Shown here: piece after piece, positions 1 to 5,620 of the stretch
Layout of the letters: the number at the start of each line of letters is the position of its first letter
Position numbering within the stretch: the stretch's first letter is position 1
Origin: JBPCRW01 sp050996405
Lineage (GTDB): Bacteria > Acidobacteriota > Blastocatellia > Pyrinomonadales > Pyrinomonadaceae
Length of the DNA: 5,995 nt
NCBI GenBank assembly: GCA_050996405.1
Contig: JBPCRW010000105.1
Location: 1 to 5,995 of the forward strand
Direction of reading: 5' to 3'
Position numbers and translations under genes: made by a program
Notes under the pieces: model-generated
What the model was told of the DNA's origin: nothing
What the model saw: the letters and a program-made list of their open reading frames with translations, nothing else
Databases searched by the model: none

Positions 1-446
1 TTTTTCAAACTTTGAAAACGCTCGGCGTGGAAAACGCCAAAACGAGCGTCGGGCTTGATGTGCGCGTTAATTTGTGGCTCGACACGGTTTTGCGTTTCAA
101 CATCGAAAGCCCTTCGTTTCGTCACGCCGTCTATTATTATTTTCGCGCCGTCGCCGAAGAAAACGAAACGGACAAGCGCGTTATCGCGGCTTGGCTGCGC
201 GGCGAGAGCGTGGCTTTGAAGGATGTGCGGGCGTTCAGCATCACGGAAAAATTAGATAAAACGGTCGCGTTTAAGATGATGCGTTCACTGGCGCAAACGG
301 TTCACGAACTCGGTTACGCGGGTTTGGTTTTGCTGTTTGACGAAGGCGATAGAATGGTCAGCATCGGTTCTTCGCGCACGGAAAAAGTCGCTTGTGACAA
401 TCTGCGCGAAGTGATTGACCGCTGCGCGAGCGAAAGCCTGCCGTAG
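1..446 (+). CDS. BREX-type P-loop ATPase (DUF2791, BrxC/BrxD-like), 5'-truncated N-side fragment ending at premature TAG
   Basis: The frame is open from the left edge (first full codon at position 3), so the TTG at 12 is only an internal codon and the true start lies outside the window. The visible part carries a Walker B strand (VLLFDEGD, catalytic Asp-Glu codons at 339-344) preceded by GYAGL. The intact ATPase at 1948 has the same GYAGL plus hhhhDE arrangement. A WLRGE...DVR segment (codons near 199-231) matches WMSGE...DVR in that second ATPase, so the two are distant paralogues. The Walker A must be upstream of the window. The family (DUF2791, 'BREX system ATP-binding') comprises cytoplasmic AAA-like ATPases of phage-defence operons; their exact reaction is unresolved. 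The reading frame hits TAG at 444-446, but the same frame continues as the next entry with clear family character. The two entries are therefore one broken gene. Confidence 0.8.
   Translation, partial: FQTLKTLGVENAKTSVGLDVRVNLWLDTVLRFNIESPSFRHAVYYYFRAVAEENETDKRVIAAWLRGESVALKDVRAFSITEKLDKTVAFKMMRSLAQTVHELGYAGLVLLFDEGDRMVSIGSSRTEKVACDNLREVIDRCASESLP
444..446 (+). other. In-frame amber stop interrupting the first ATPase gene
   Basis: The codons read ...GAA AGC CTG CCG TAG GCT TTG TTC GTC TAC.... Protein family features lie on both sides without any change of frame, so one substitution of a sense codon explains the interruption. It falls in the loop just before the sensor-1-like strand. There is no suppressor or recoding signal that I can recognise. 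Confidence 0.75.
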
Positions 447-884
447 GCTTTGTTCGTCTACGCCGTGCCGCCTTATTTCGTCACTAACATCGCTCCGAAT
501 TACGAAGCGTTAAGCCAGCGCATCAGTTCAAAAGTCAAATTTTCGCGCCAAAATCCGTTTAGCGTTCAAATCAGCCTCGACCATCTCGATTATCCGGGCG
601 AAGAATTGCTGCGTCTTATCGGCGAAAAACTTTTGGGCGTTTATGAAACGGCTTATCAGATGAATTTTAATCACGAATTGCAGCGCGAAAATATCGCCGC
701 GCTTGCCGCCGGCTGCGCCTCCTTGCTCTCGACTAGCCACCGCCGCCACTTCGTTAAATCGTTGGTCACGATGCTCACCGAACAGCGCGTTGCGGGCGAG
801 CATATTTACGAAGAAGATAATCTCAACGGCGTTTTGCGCGATGTGACAGAACAACTTGGACGCACGGAAACGGGCGAGTATTAA
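447..884 (+). CDS. C-terminal continuation of the same BREX-type ATPase after the in-frame stop
   Basis: This is the same frame as the preceding fragment, resuming directly after the TAG and running to TAA at 882-884. The first in-frame start-capable codon is TTG at 450; I see no convincing ribosome binding site before it, so independent translation is doubtful. The segment begins ALFVYAVPPYF, which lines up with the LLLLFAVTPS strand of the intact ATPase at 1948. That is the sensor-1-like strand after Walker B, and it would normally be continuous with the fragment upstream. The rest is helical, with a basic stretch (RRHFVKSLV) and an acidic C-terminus typical of the end of DUF2791 proteins. 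Together the fragments give about 292 residues of a protein that is usually well over 400. On its own this piece has neither Walker motif and should not hydrolyse ATP. Confidence 0.7.
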   Translation, partial: ALFVYAVPPYFVTNIAPNYEALSQRISSKVKFSRQNPFSVQISLDHLDYPGEELLRLIGEKLLGVYETAYQMNFNHELQRENIAALAAGCASLLSTSHRRHFVKSLVTMLTEQRVAGEHIYEEDNLNGVLRDVTEQLGRTETGEY

Positions 885-914
885 GGCAAAAGTAAAAAGG
901 TAAAAGGCAAAAGT
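885..914 (+). repeat. A-rich short direct repeat (GGCAAAAGT) after the first ATPase gene
   Basis: GGCAAAAGT occurs exactly at 885-893 and again at 906-914, with related GGTAAAA at 899-905 between them. The array starts on the base after the TAA stop and fills the first half of the 77-base gap before the nuclease gene. Purine-rich micro-repeats of this kind are, from memory, frequent between genes in some Acidobacteriota. The function is unknown. It has no hairpin and is not a terminator. Confidence 0.55.
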
Positions 915-961
915 GAAAGCAACCAAAAATTAAAGTTTACGGCATATTAGTTGCTGGCTTT

Positions 962-1921
962 ATGGCGCAAATCAACTACGACAGGCTTTTCAAAGAACTG
1001 CTGACAACATTTTTTGTCGAGTTTATCGAGTTGTTTTTTCCCGATATAATCGAATATTTGGAAGCCGACTCGCTTGAGTTTATTGACAAAGAAATTTTCA
1101 CGGACATTACGGCGGGCGCAAGGCGCGAAGCGGATTTGCTGGTCAAATGCCGGTTTCAAGGGCGCGAAACATTTTTCCTGATTCATCTCGAACACCAATC
1201 AAAACGCGAAAAAGATTTTGCTCGCCGAATGTTTTTCTATTTTGCGCGGTTGACCGAAAAATACGCCCTGCCGGTTTTTCCGATTGCGCTTTTTTCTTAC
1301 GACAAACCGCACACGGCGGAAAGAAGTCAATATTCTGTTGATTTTCCGCATCGAAAAGTTGTCGAGTTTAACTTTGCCGTCATACAATTAAATCGTCTCG
1401 ATTGGCGCGATTTTCTGTTGCGCGACAATCCGGCGGCAAGCGCGTTGATGGCGAAAATGGGCATCGCAACCGAAGACCGCGTAACCGCCAAAAAAGAATG
1501 TCTGCGAATGATTGCGCGGCTCAAACTCGACCCGGCGCGAGCGCAACTTTTATCGGGTTTTGTGGATTCATACATCCGCTTACTCGAAGCGGAGCGCAAA
1601 AAATTGGACGCGGAAGTGCAAAAACTGCCGTCAAAAGAAAGAGAGAAAGTTATGGAATTAACAACAAGTTGGAAAGAAGAAGGTATAGAAATAGGTTTGC
1701 AACAAGGTTTGCAACAAGGTTTGCAGCAAGGTTTGCGACGTGAAACTGAGTTAGTTTTACGGCTAATCAAGAAAAGATTCGGCAGTCTCCAAAAAATTAG
1801 AGAAAAACAAATTCTTTCTTTGCCCATCGAGAAGGTTGAAGAGTTGGGCGAAGCATTATTTGATTTCAAAGATACCGATGATTTGCAAATGTGGCTGAAT
1901 CGGGTTTCACAAAATAATTAA
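962..1921 (+). CDS. Rpn-like PD-(D/E)XK nuclease / putative transposase with DUF4351 C-terminus
   Basis: This 319-residue protein has the Rpn/YhgA-like layout. The N-terminal nuclease core begins YDRLFKELL (Glu12). It contains READLLVK (Asp58) and then IHLEHQS (Glu77-x-Gln79), the D...ExQ form of the PD-(D/E)XK active site, so the catalytic residues look complete. A helical middle region follows, then a GLQQ tandem linker (residues 245-260). The C-terminal DUF4351 domain (about 261-313, LVLRLIKKRF...LGEALFDF) matches the family pattern. Rpn proteins are DNA endonucleases that promote RecA-independent recombination, and some have been reported as phage-defence or toxin-like factors; no transposase activity follows from the name. 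ATG 962 is the natural start for the core, though no strong Shine-Dalgarno is seen. The gene lies inside the ATPase-helicase cluster, same strand, with gaps of 77 and 26 bases, so co-transcription is likely. No terminal inverted repeats were seen. Confidence 0.88.
   Translation: MAQINYDRLFKELLTTFFVEFIELFFPDIIEYLEADSLEFIDKEIFTDITAGARREADLLVKCRFQGRETFFLIHLEHQSKREKDFARRMFFYFARLTEKYALPVFPIALFSYDKPHTAERSQYSVDFPHRKVVEFNFAVIQLNRLDWRDFLLRDNPAASALMAKMGIATEDRVTAKKECLRMIARLKLDPARAQLLSGFVDSYIRLLEAERKKLDAEVQKLPSKEREKVMELTTSWKEEGIEIGLQQGLQQGLQQGLRRETELVLRLIKKRFGSLQKIREKQILSLPIEKVEELGEALFDFKDTDDLQMWLNRVSQNN
1694..1741 (+). repeat. 12-base in-frame tandem repeat encoding GLQQ units
   Basis: The unit GGTTTGCAACAA is present at 1694-1705 and 1706-1717, with one A-to-G change at 1718-1729 and a degenerate fourth copy at 1730-1741. 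It encodes GLQQ three times and then GLRR, between the nuclease core and the DUF4351 domain. The period is a multiple of three, so copy-number change would alter linker length without a frameshift. Similar glutamine-glycine linkers are common in this nuclease family. Confidence 0.9.
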
Positions 1922-1947
1922 CTGAAGGTTTTTCCGGTTCAGAAAAT

Positions 1948-3348
1948 ATGATTGGAGCAATCGCTAGTCATCCGCTTTTCGGGCGCGGGCAGGTGTTGGA
2001 ATTACGCAACGCCGGACGCGATGCGGTCGTGCGTTTTGATAACGGCATCCGGGCGAGCGTGCCGGGCAATATGCTGTCGGTTTTGCAAGCCGTCGAAACT
2101 GAAAATCAAATTGAACCGAAACCGTTTATTGCTCCAAAAATCGAAAAGATATTTACGCCCGAAGAAGCGAAACGAATCGAAGCGCGGCGGACGATTGAAG
2201 CCTTGCGTTACGGGCTTGTTCCGGCGAGGAGAATCCGCGAATTGAGCGTCGGGCTGGAGACAGAAAAAGAGAGTTTGCGGCGGGCGTTTGCAAACACGAA
2301 AGAACACGGCGGAGACGCGCGCGTCGTTTTGGGCGAATACGGCGCGGGCAAAAGTCATTTTTTTGAATTGGCGGCGCAGGAGGCTCTGGCAAATAATTTT
2401 ATCGTGGCGCGGGCGAGTTTGGATTTGCGCGAAGTTCCGCCGAATCGCCCGCAGAGAATTTATCTTTCGTTGATGCGTTCCCTGCGTTTTCCCGATTCGG
2501 CGGAAGTCGGATTAACACCTTTGTTGGAAAAAATCGTTGCCCTGCCGAACTATTCCGAAATTCAAGACAGTGTTAAAGAAACATTTTTCGCCGCGGCTTT
2601 GCATAATTATTTGTTGATGCGCGGCACGCCGAGTGAGGCTCTGGAGGAGTTGGTTGATTGGATGTCGGGCGAAAAGGTTTTTATCAGCGACGTGCGGCGA
2701 AATGCCGCGTTCAAGAGTAAGGAATTTAAGATAAAATCACTCTCGCAACTGACCACTGCCGCCGACCAATACTGTTATTTGCTCAACGGTTGGGGTTGGC
2801 TGGCGACGCAAGCCGGTTACGCCGGGCTTGCCGTTTTTATTGACGAATCCGAGCATTACAGCCTGCTCACCCAACGCGGCAAAGAAAAAGCCGACAATTT
2901 TTTCAAGGCTCTGATTTACACCGCGCTCGGAACACACGGGCGAATTTCGGAAAACGATTTGCTGCATCAATATCATTCGCATCCGTTTCGGCTCAAAGAA
3001 AACAGTCATTTGCTTTTGCTTTTCGCCGTTACGCCGTCGGCAAACACCTTTGATTACAAGCGTTCGTTGGACGAAGAACAAATTTTACAATTAAAAAAAT
3101 ACTTGTCTTCGGAAGCCCTCGACGAACTGACGGCGCGGCTTTATCAACTTCATCGTCAGTCATACGGCTACGAAAATCACGCCCAATTTCTCGATGTTTC
3201 GCAAGGTTTGTCGGAATGTTTGGACAATAACTTGATAAATCTGCGCCAAGTCATTCGCCTTTCCGTCGAGATTTTCGACCTCTGCTATGCACACAAAAAC
3301 TACAGTGCCAGCCAAGCCGCCGCTGAACTGCGCCGGGCGTTACTTTGA
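1948..3348 (+). CDS. BREX-type P-loop ATPase (DUF2791, BrxD-like), intact, with Tudor-like N-terminal domain
   Basis: The protein has 466 residues, a full length for the DUF2791 / BREX ATP-binding family. Residues 8-46 (HPLFGRGQVLEL...VVRFDNG...ML) form a small beta-rich module. It resembles the H-x-x-F-G-x-G-x-V Tudor/SH3-like domain at the C-terminus of UvrD/PcrA helicases. The ATPase core follows: Walker A GEYGAGKS at 129-136 (Lys135) and Walker B GLAVFIDE at 293-300 (Asp299, Glu300). A sensor-1-like strand, LLLLFAVTPS, comes next, then a helical C-terminal region. In type 2 BREX operons the BrxD ATPase precedes the BrxHI helicase, and here a helicase begins 57 bases downstream. ATG 1948 is chosen because it directly precedes the N-terminal module; the ribosome site is weak. 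The protein probably works with the helicase in DNA recognition or remodelling during defence, which is inferred from context. The gene shows no lesion, unlike its two core partners. Confidence 0.88.
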   Translation: MIGAIASHPLFGRGQVLELRNAGRDAVVRFDNGIRASVPGNMLSVLQAVETENQIEPKPFIAPKIEKIFTPEEAKRIEARRTIEALRYGLVPARRIRELSVGLETEKESLRRAFANTKEHGGDARVVLGEYGAGKSHFFELAAQEALANNFIVARASLDLREVPPNRPQRIYLSLMRSLRFPDSAEVGLTPLLEKIVALPNYSEIQDSVKETFFAAALHNYLLMRGTPSEALEELVDWMSGEKVFISDVRRNAAFKSKEFKIKSLSQLTTAADQYCYLLNGWGWLATQAGYAGLAVFIDESEHYSLLTQRGKEKADNFFKALIYTALGTHGRISENDLLHQYHSHPFRLKENSHLLLLFAVTPSANTFDYKRSLDEEQILQLKKYLSSEALDELTARLYQLHRQSYGYENHAQFLDVSQGLSECLDNNLINLRQVIRLSVEIFDLCYAHKNYSASQAAAELRRALL

Positions 3349-3350
3349 TC

Positions 3351-3371
3351 TTAGATTTTAGATTTTGGATT
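3351..3371 (+). repeat. Heptamer repeat TTAGATT/TTGGATT after the ATPase gene
   Basis: TTAGATT (3351-3357), TTAGATT (3358-3364) and TTGGATT (3365-3371) begin two bases after the TGA stop at 3346-3348. They are roughly the reverse complement of the AATCCCA array at 3432-3456, so the two could pair imperfectly around the helicase start. They resemble the short tandemly repeated repetitive (STRR) heptamers known from cyanobacteria. Confidence 0.65.
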
Positions 3372-3405
3372 TGTTTGTATTGAAGAATTAAATCATTGAA
3401 CACAA

Positions 3406-4305
3406 ATGCAAAATGAAAATATAAAATCCGCAATCCCAAATCCCAAATCCCAAATCGAAAGATTGCCGCACACCTTCGACGCTTTTTTGTCGCGCTTCGG
3501 ACGATTGACGGCGATTCAGGAACTTGCGCTTGAGCCTTTGTTGGACGGTAACAATTGCGTTTTAGCGTCGGCGACGGCGAGCGGCAAAACCGAAGCGGCT
3601 TTAGCTCCGATTCTTGAACGCCACCAAAAACAGCGATTCAAAACCAATTCACCGAAGCAATCCTCGACCGTCAAATTTCTGTATATCGTCCCGACGCGGG
3701 CTTTGGCGCGGGACATCTGGCGGCGCATCGAACAGCCGTTAAAAAAAATGGCAATCGGCTTGGCGGTTAAAACGAGCGACGAACCCGCTTTGAAACAAAC
3801 ACGCTCGCCGGAGTTTCTCATCACCACGCCCGAATCGCTCGACTCCTTGCTGGCAAATCGCCCGAAAATGCTGCGCGATATTCGCGCCGTCGTTTTGGAC
3901 GAACTGCATCTTTACGACAACACGCCGCGCGGCGACCAACTGCGAATTTTGCTCAATCGCCTCAGGCGGCTTCGTGAATATGCTTTTACAAAAGGCGACG
4001 TGGCGACCGATGAAGTTCAATTTTGCGCTCTGTCCGCGACAATAGGCAATCCCGCGAGTGTTGCCGCCAAATACTTTGCCAATCCGGTTTTAATTCAAAC
4101 CGACGGGCAGCGCGAAATTGACGCGGAACTTTTAGAGATGCACGGCACAGATGCTCTGCGCGAGCTTTTTGCGACGCTCAAAACGAGAAAGGTAAAAAAA
4201 GTTTTGGCGTTCTGTCAAAAACGGGCGGAATGTGAAGAATGGGTGAACTTGCTCGTGGCAGCGCGCCGTTCGGCGACAAAGTTACGGTTCATCACGCGAA
4301 TTTGA
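3406..4305 (+). CDS. Lhr/BrxHI-like SF2 DNA helicase, N-terminal part (frameshifted)
   Basis: This is the first RecA-like domain plus the start of the second. A Q-motif-like IQELALEPL comes first, then motif I ATASGKT at residues 56-62 (Lys61). Motif Ia is VPTRALARDIW and Ib is TTPESLDSLL. Motif II is DELH at 165-168, motif III SAT at 210-212, and motif IV KVLAFCQKR at 265-273. This set is typical of Lhr-like helicases, which include BrxHI of BREX. The family uses ATP to translocate on and unwind nucleic acid. Homology stops near residue 283; the last residues to TGA 4303-4305 are out-of-frame reading, and the true continuation is in the next entry. ATG 3406 has only a poor ribosome site. Residues 1-19 come largely from a heptamer repeat, so TTG 3463 is an alternative start. 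It lies 57 bases after the BrxD-like ATPase gene and is probably in its operon. Confidence 0.85.
   Translation: MQNENIKSAIPNPKSQIERLPHTFDAFLSRFGRLTAIQELALEPLLDGNNCVLASATASGKTEAALAPILERHQKQRFKTNSPKQSSTVKFLYIVPTRALARDIWRRIEQPLKKMAIGLAVKTSDEPALKQTRSPEFLITTPESLDSLLANRPKMLRDIRAVVLDELHLYDNTPRGDQLRILLNRLRRLREYAFTKGDVATDEVQFCALSATIGNPASVAAKYFANPVLIQTDGQREIDAELLEMHGTDALRELFATLKTRKVKKVLAFCQKRAECEEWVNLLVAARRSATKLRFITRI
3432..3456 (+). repeat. Heptamer repeat AATCCCA, about 3.5 copies, inside the helicase N-terminus
   Basis: Exact units lie at 3432-3438, 3439-3445 and 3446-3452, with a partial copy AATC to 3456. The array is read in the helicase frame and encodes IPNPKSQIE (residues 10-18). A seven-base unit changes the frame at each copy, so gain or loss of a unit would shift the gene out of frame if translation starts upstream at ATG 3406. 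Confidence 0.85.
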
Positions 4306-5522
4306 GCGCGAACATCCGCCGCCAGGCGGAAGAAAGTTTCGCCCGCGCGGGCGCGGCTTTGTGTTTCGCCACTTCGACGCTCGAACTCGGCATAGACATC
4401 GGCGACGTTGATTTGATTTTGCTCATCGGCGCGCCCGATAATTTAGGCTCGTTTCTCCAGCGCGTCGGGCGCGGCAATCGCCGCACGAAACGCACAAATG
4501 TCGCTTGTTTTTATCGCACGCCGACCGAAGAAGCCGTCTTTCGAGTCTTTATTCGCGCCGCCAAAAATTCCGATGCGGAAACGGCTGCGCTGCTCGCCTC
4601 GGACAACGGCTTAAAGTTTCGCCCGTCGGTGATTGTCCAGCAGCTCTGCTCTTATTTGAAACAAACAACGCACCGCGAACTCAATCCCGACCACGCTTAC
4701 GGGCTTTTCAGCACGACCGAAGGCGAGCCGTTAATTGAAAAAAATCAATATGATAAAATCGTCGAATATTTAATTGAAAAAGATTTTTTCCGACCGGCAA
4801 TGCACGGCGGAAACAGTTTGCGGGCGGGCGAAATGTGGGAAAAACTCGACGACGAGCGGACGCTTTACAGCAATATGTCGGGAAAAAGCGAAAGCGCGGT
4901 CGTGATTGACGGGATGACCGGCAGACGAGTCGGTTACCTCGATTCTAAAATGCCCGCCGGAAGCGCTTTTCTGATGGGCGGACACGCCCGCCGCGTAACT
5001 GCGATAAACGGGCGCAAGATATTAACCCGCGCCGAAACAAAAACCGAGAACGTCTGCAAACCGTATCAAAAATGGAATTGGCGCGTGAAATCCGCGGCGT
5101 TGACCAAAGCGTTGGCAAACGAATTAGGCTTTCCGGCTGCCGATGAAACGGGCGCGATGCCGATAGTAACTATTCAAACGGAAAAAGACGCGGAAGAAAG
5201 AACCTTGCTGTTTCACAACGCGGGCGAAGTTTATGGCAAAGCGTTGGGCGAGCTTTTGGAAACGGAAAGGAAATTGGTCATCGTCGAACACAACGAGTTT
5301 TTTGTCGAAATATCGGGAGCGTTTTCCGAAACCGATTTGAAGTTTTCGGACGAGGAAACCGGGCGTTTGCTCAATCGCCGTTGGAAAAGTTTTGAAAGCG
5401 CTTTTAATTTGGGACGTTTTCAAATTGATTTACCGACGGACATCCGCCGCGCCAGCGTTATCGCAGCTTTCAATCTACCAGAATTCGGGCTTGTTTTTTC
5501 CATTCCCCGAAAAGATATCTAG
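4239..5522 (+). CDS. Lhr/BrxHI-like SF2 DNA helicase, C-terminal part (frameshifted)
   Basis: This is the continuation of the helicase in the -1 frame. It has HHANLS, motif V TSTLELGIDIGDVDL (residues 45-59 of this reading) and motif VI QRVGRGNRR (74-82, with the arginine-finger residues). About 340 residues of Lhr-type accessory region (winged-helix-like and beta-rich segments) follow. Joined to the preceding part this gives about 705 codons, a normal size for a BrxHI-like helicase. ATG 4239 is merely the first ATG in this frame after a TGA at 4233-4235. Family similarity begins only around residue 5-10, so I do not take it as a real start. Without motifs I-III this piece cannot act as a helicase. 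It ends at TAG 5520-5522 with base composition turning AT-rich right after, so its natural C-terminus may have been changed. Confidence 0.82.
   Translation: MGELARGSAPFGDKVTVHHANLSANIRRQAEESFARAGAALCFATSTLELGIDIGDVDLILLIGAPDNLGSFLQRVGRGNRRTKRTNVACFYRTPTEEAVFRVFIRAAKNSDAETAALLASDNGLKFRPSVIVQQLCSYLKQTTHRELNPDHAYGLFSTTEGEPLIEKNQYDKIVEYLIEKDFFRPAMHGGNSLRAGEMWEKLDDERTLYSNMSGKSESAVVIDGMTGRRVGYLDSKMPAGSAFLMGGHARRVTAINGRKILTRAETKTENVCKPYQKWNWRVKSAALTKALANELGFPAADETGAMPIVTIQTEKDAEERTLLFHNAGEVYGKALGELLETERKLVIVEHNEFFVEISGAFSETDLKFSDEETGRLLNRRWKSFESAFNLGRFQIDLPTDIRRASVIAAFNLPEFGLVFSIPRKDI
4252..4275 (+). other. One-base deletion-type (-1) frameshift in the helicase gene
   Basis: Upstream helicase motifs are read in frame 1 and downstream motifs in frame 3, which corresponds to one missing base. 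Frame 3 is closed by TGA at 4233-4235 and frame 1 by TGA at 4303-4305, so the shift must lie between them. Family character narrows it to after the LL of motif IV's helix (ending 4254) and before GDKVTVHHANLS (starting about 4275). No slippery heptamer and no long homopolymer lie in this stretch. Confidence 0.8.
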
Positions 5523-5581
5523 AGACCTAATGTGCAGCTCTTTTTTAGTAATCTGTTTTCAGCAAGTTACCTGTGCTTTAA

Positions 5582-5608
5582 TCCCATTCTGCGGATTGAA
5601 AAATGGGA
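5582..5608. other. Short inverted repeat between convergent genes (possible weak terminator)
   Basis: TCCCATT (5582-5588) and AATGGGA (5602-5608) can form a 7-bp stem with a 13-base loop in the 98-base gap between the helicase stop and the recombinase stop. The position suits a bidirectional terminator. However, no T-run follows on either strand and the loop is large, so the call is weak. Confidence 0.3.
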
Positions 5609-5620
5609 AAGATAAGTAAA

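Noticed and set aside
444..446. Recoding or readthrough of TAG as an amino acid.
   Set aside because: No insertion element or supporting hairpin is recognisable. Reading through the other terminal TAG (5520-5522) gives a cysteine-rich, AT-rich tail that does not look like protein.
918..955. AGCAAC / GTTGCT inverted repeat before the nuclease gene, as a possible insertion end or operator.
   Set aside because: Only six bases with a 26-base gap, and no matching copy at the 3' end of the nuclease gene; expected by chance.
1327..1869. 180-codon open frame on the minus strand with CCKP repeats.
   Set aside because: It is antisense to the nuclease gene, its repeat is only the complement of the GLQQ repeat, and it has no domain character.
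3432..3456. Possible CRISPR-like repeat.
   Set aside because: The units are seven bases long and contiguous, with no spacers and no cas genes.
4194..4200. A_AAA_AAA slippery heptamer in the helicase frame (GTA AAA AAA GTT), a possible programmed -1 frameshift as in dnaX.
   Set aside because: A -1 slip here meets TGA at 4233-4235 before reaching the C-terminal motifs, and motif IV is read correctly in the original frame well past this site.
5392..5619. 75-codon plus-strand open frame across the helicase end.
   Set aside because: Its first part is the helicase region read in another frame, and the rest is low-quality intergenic sequence without a plausible start.
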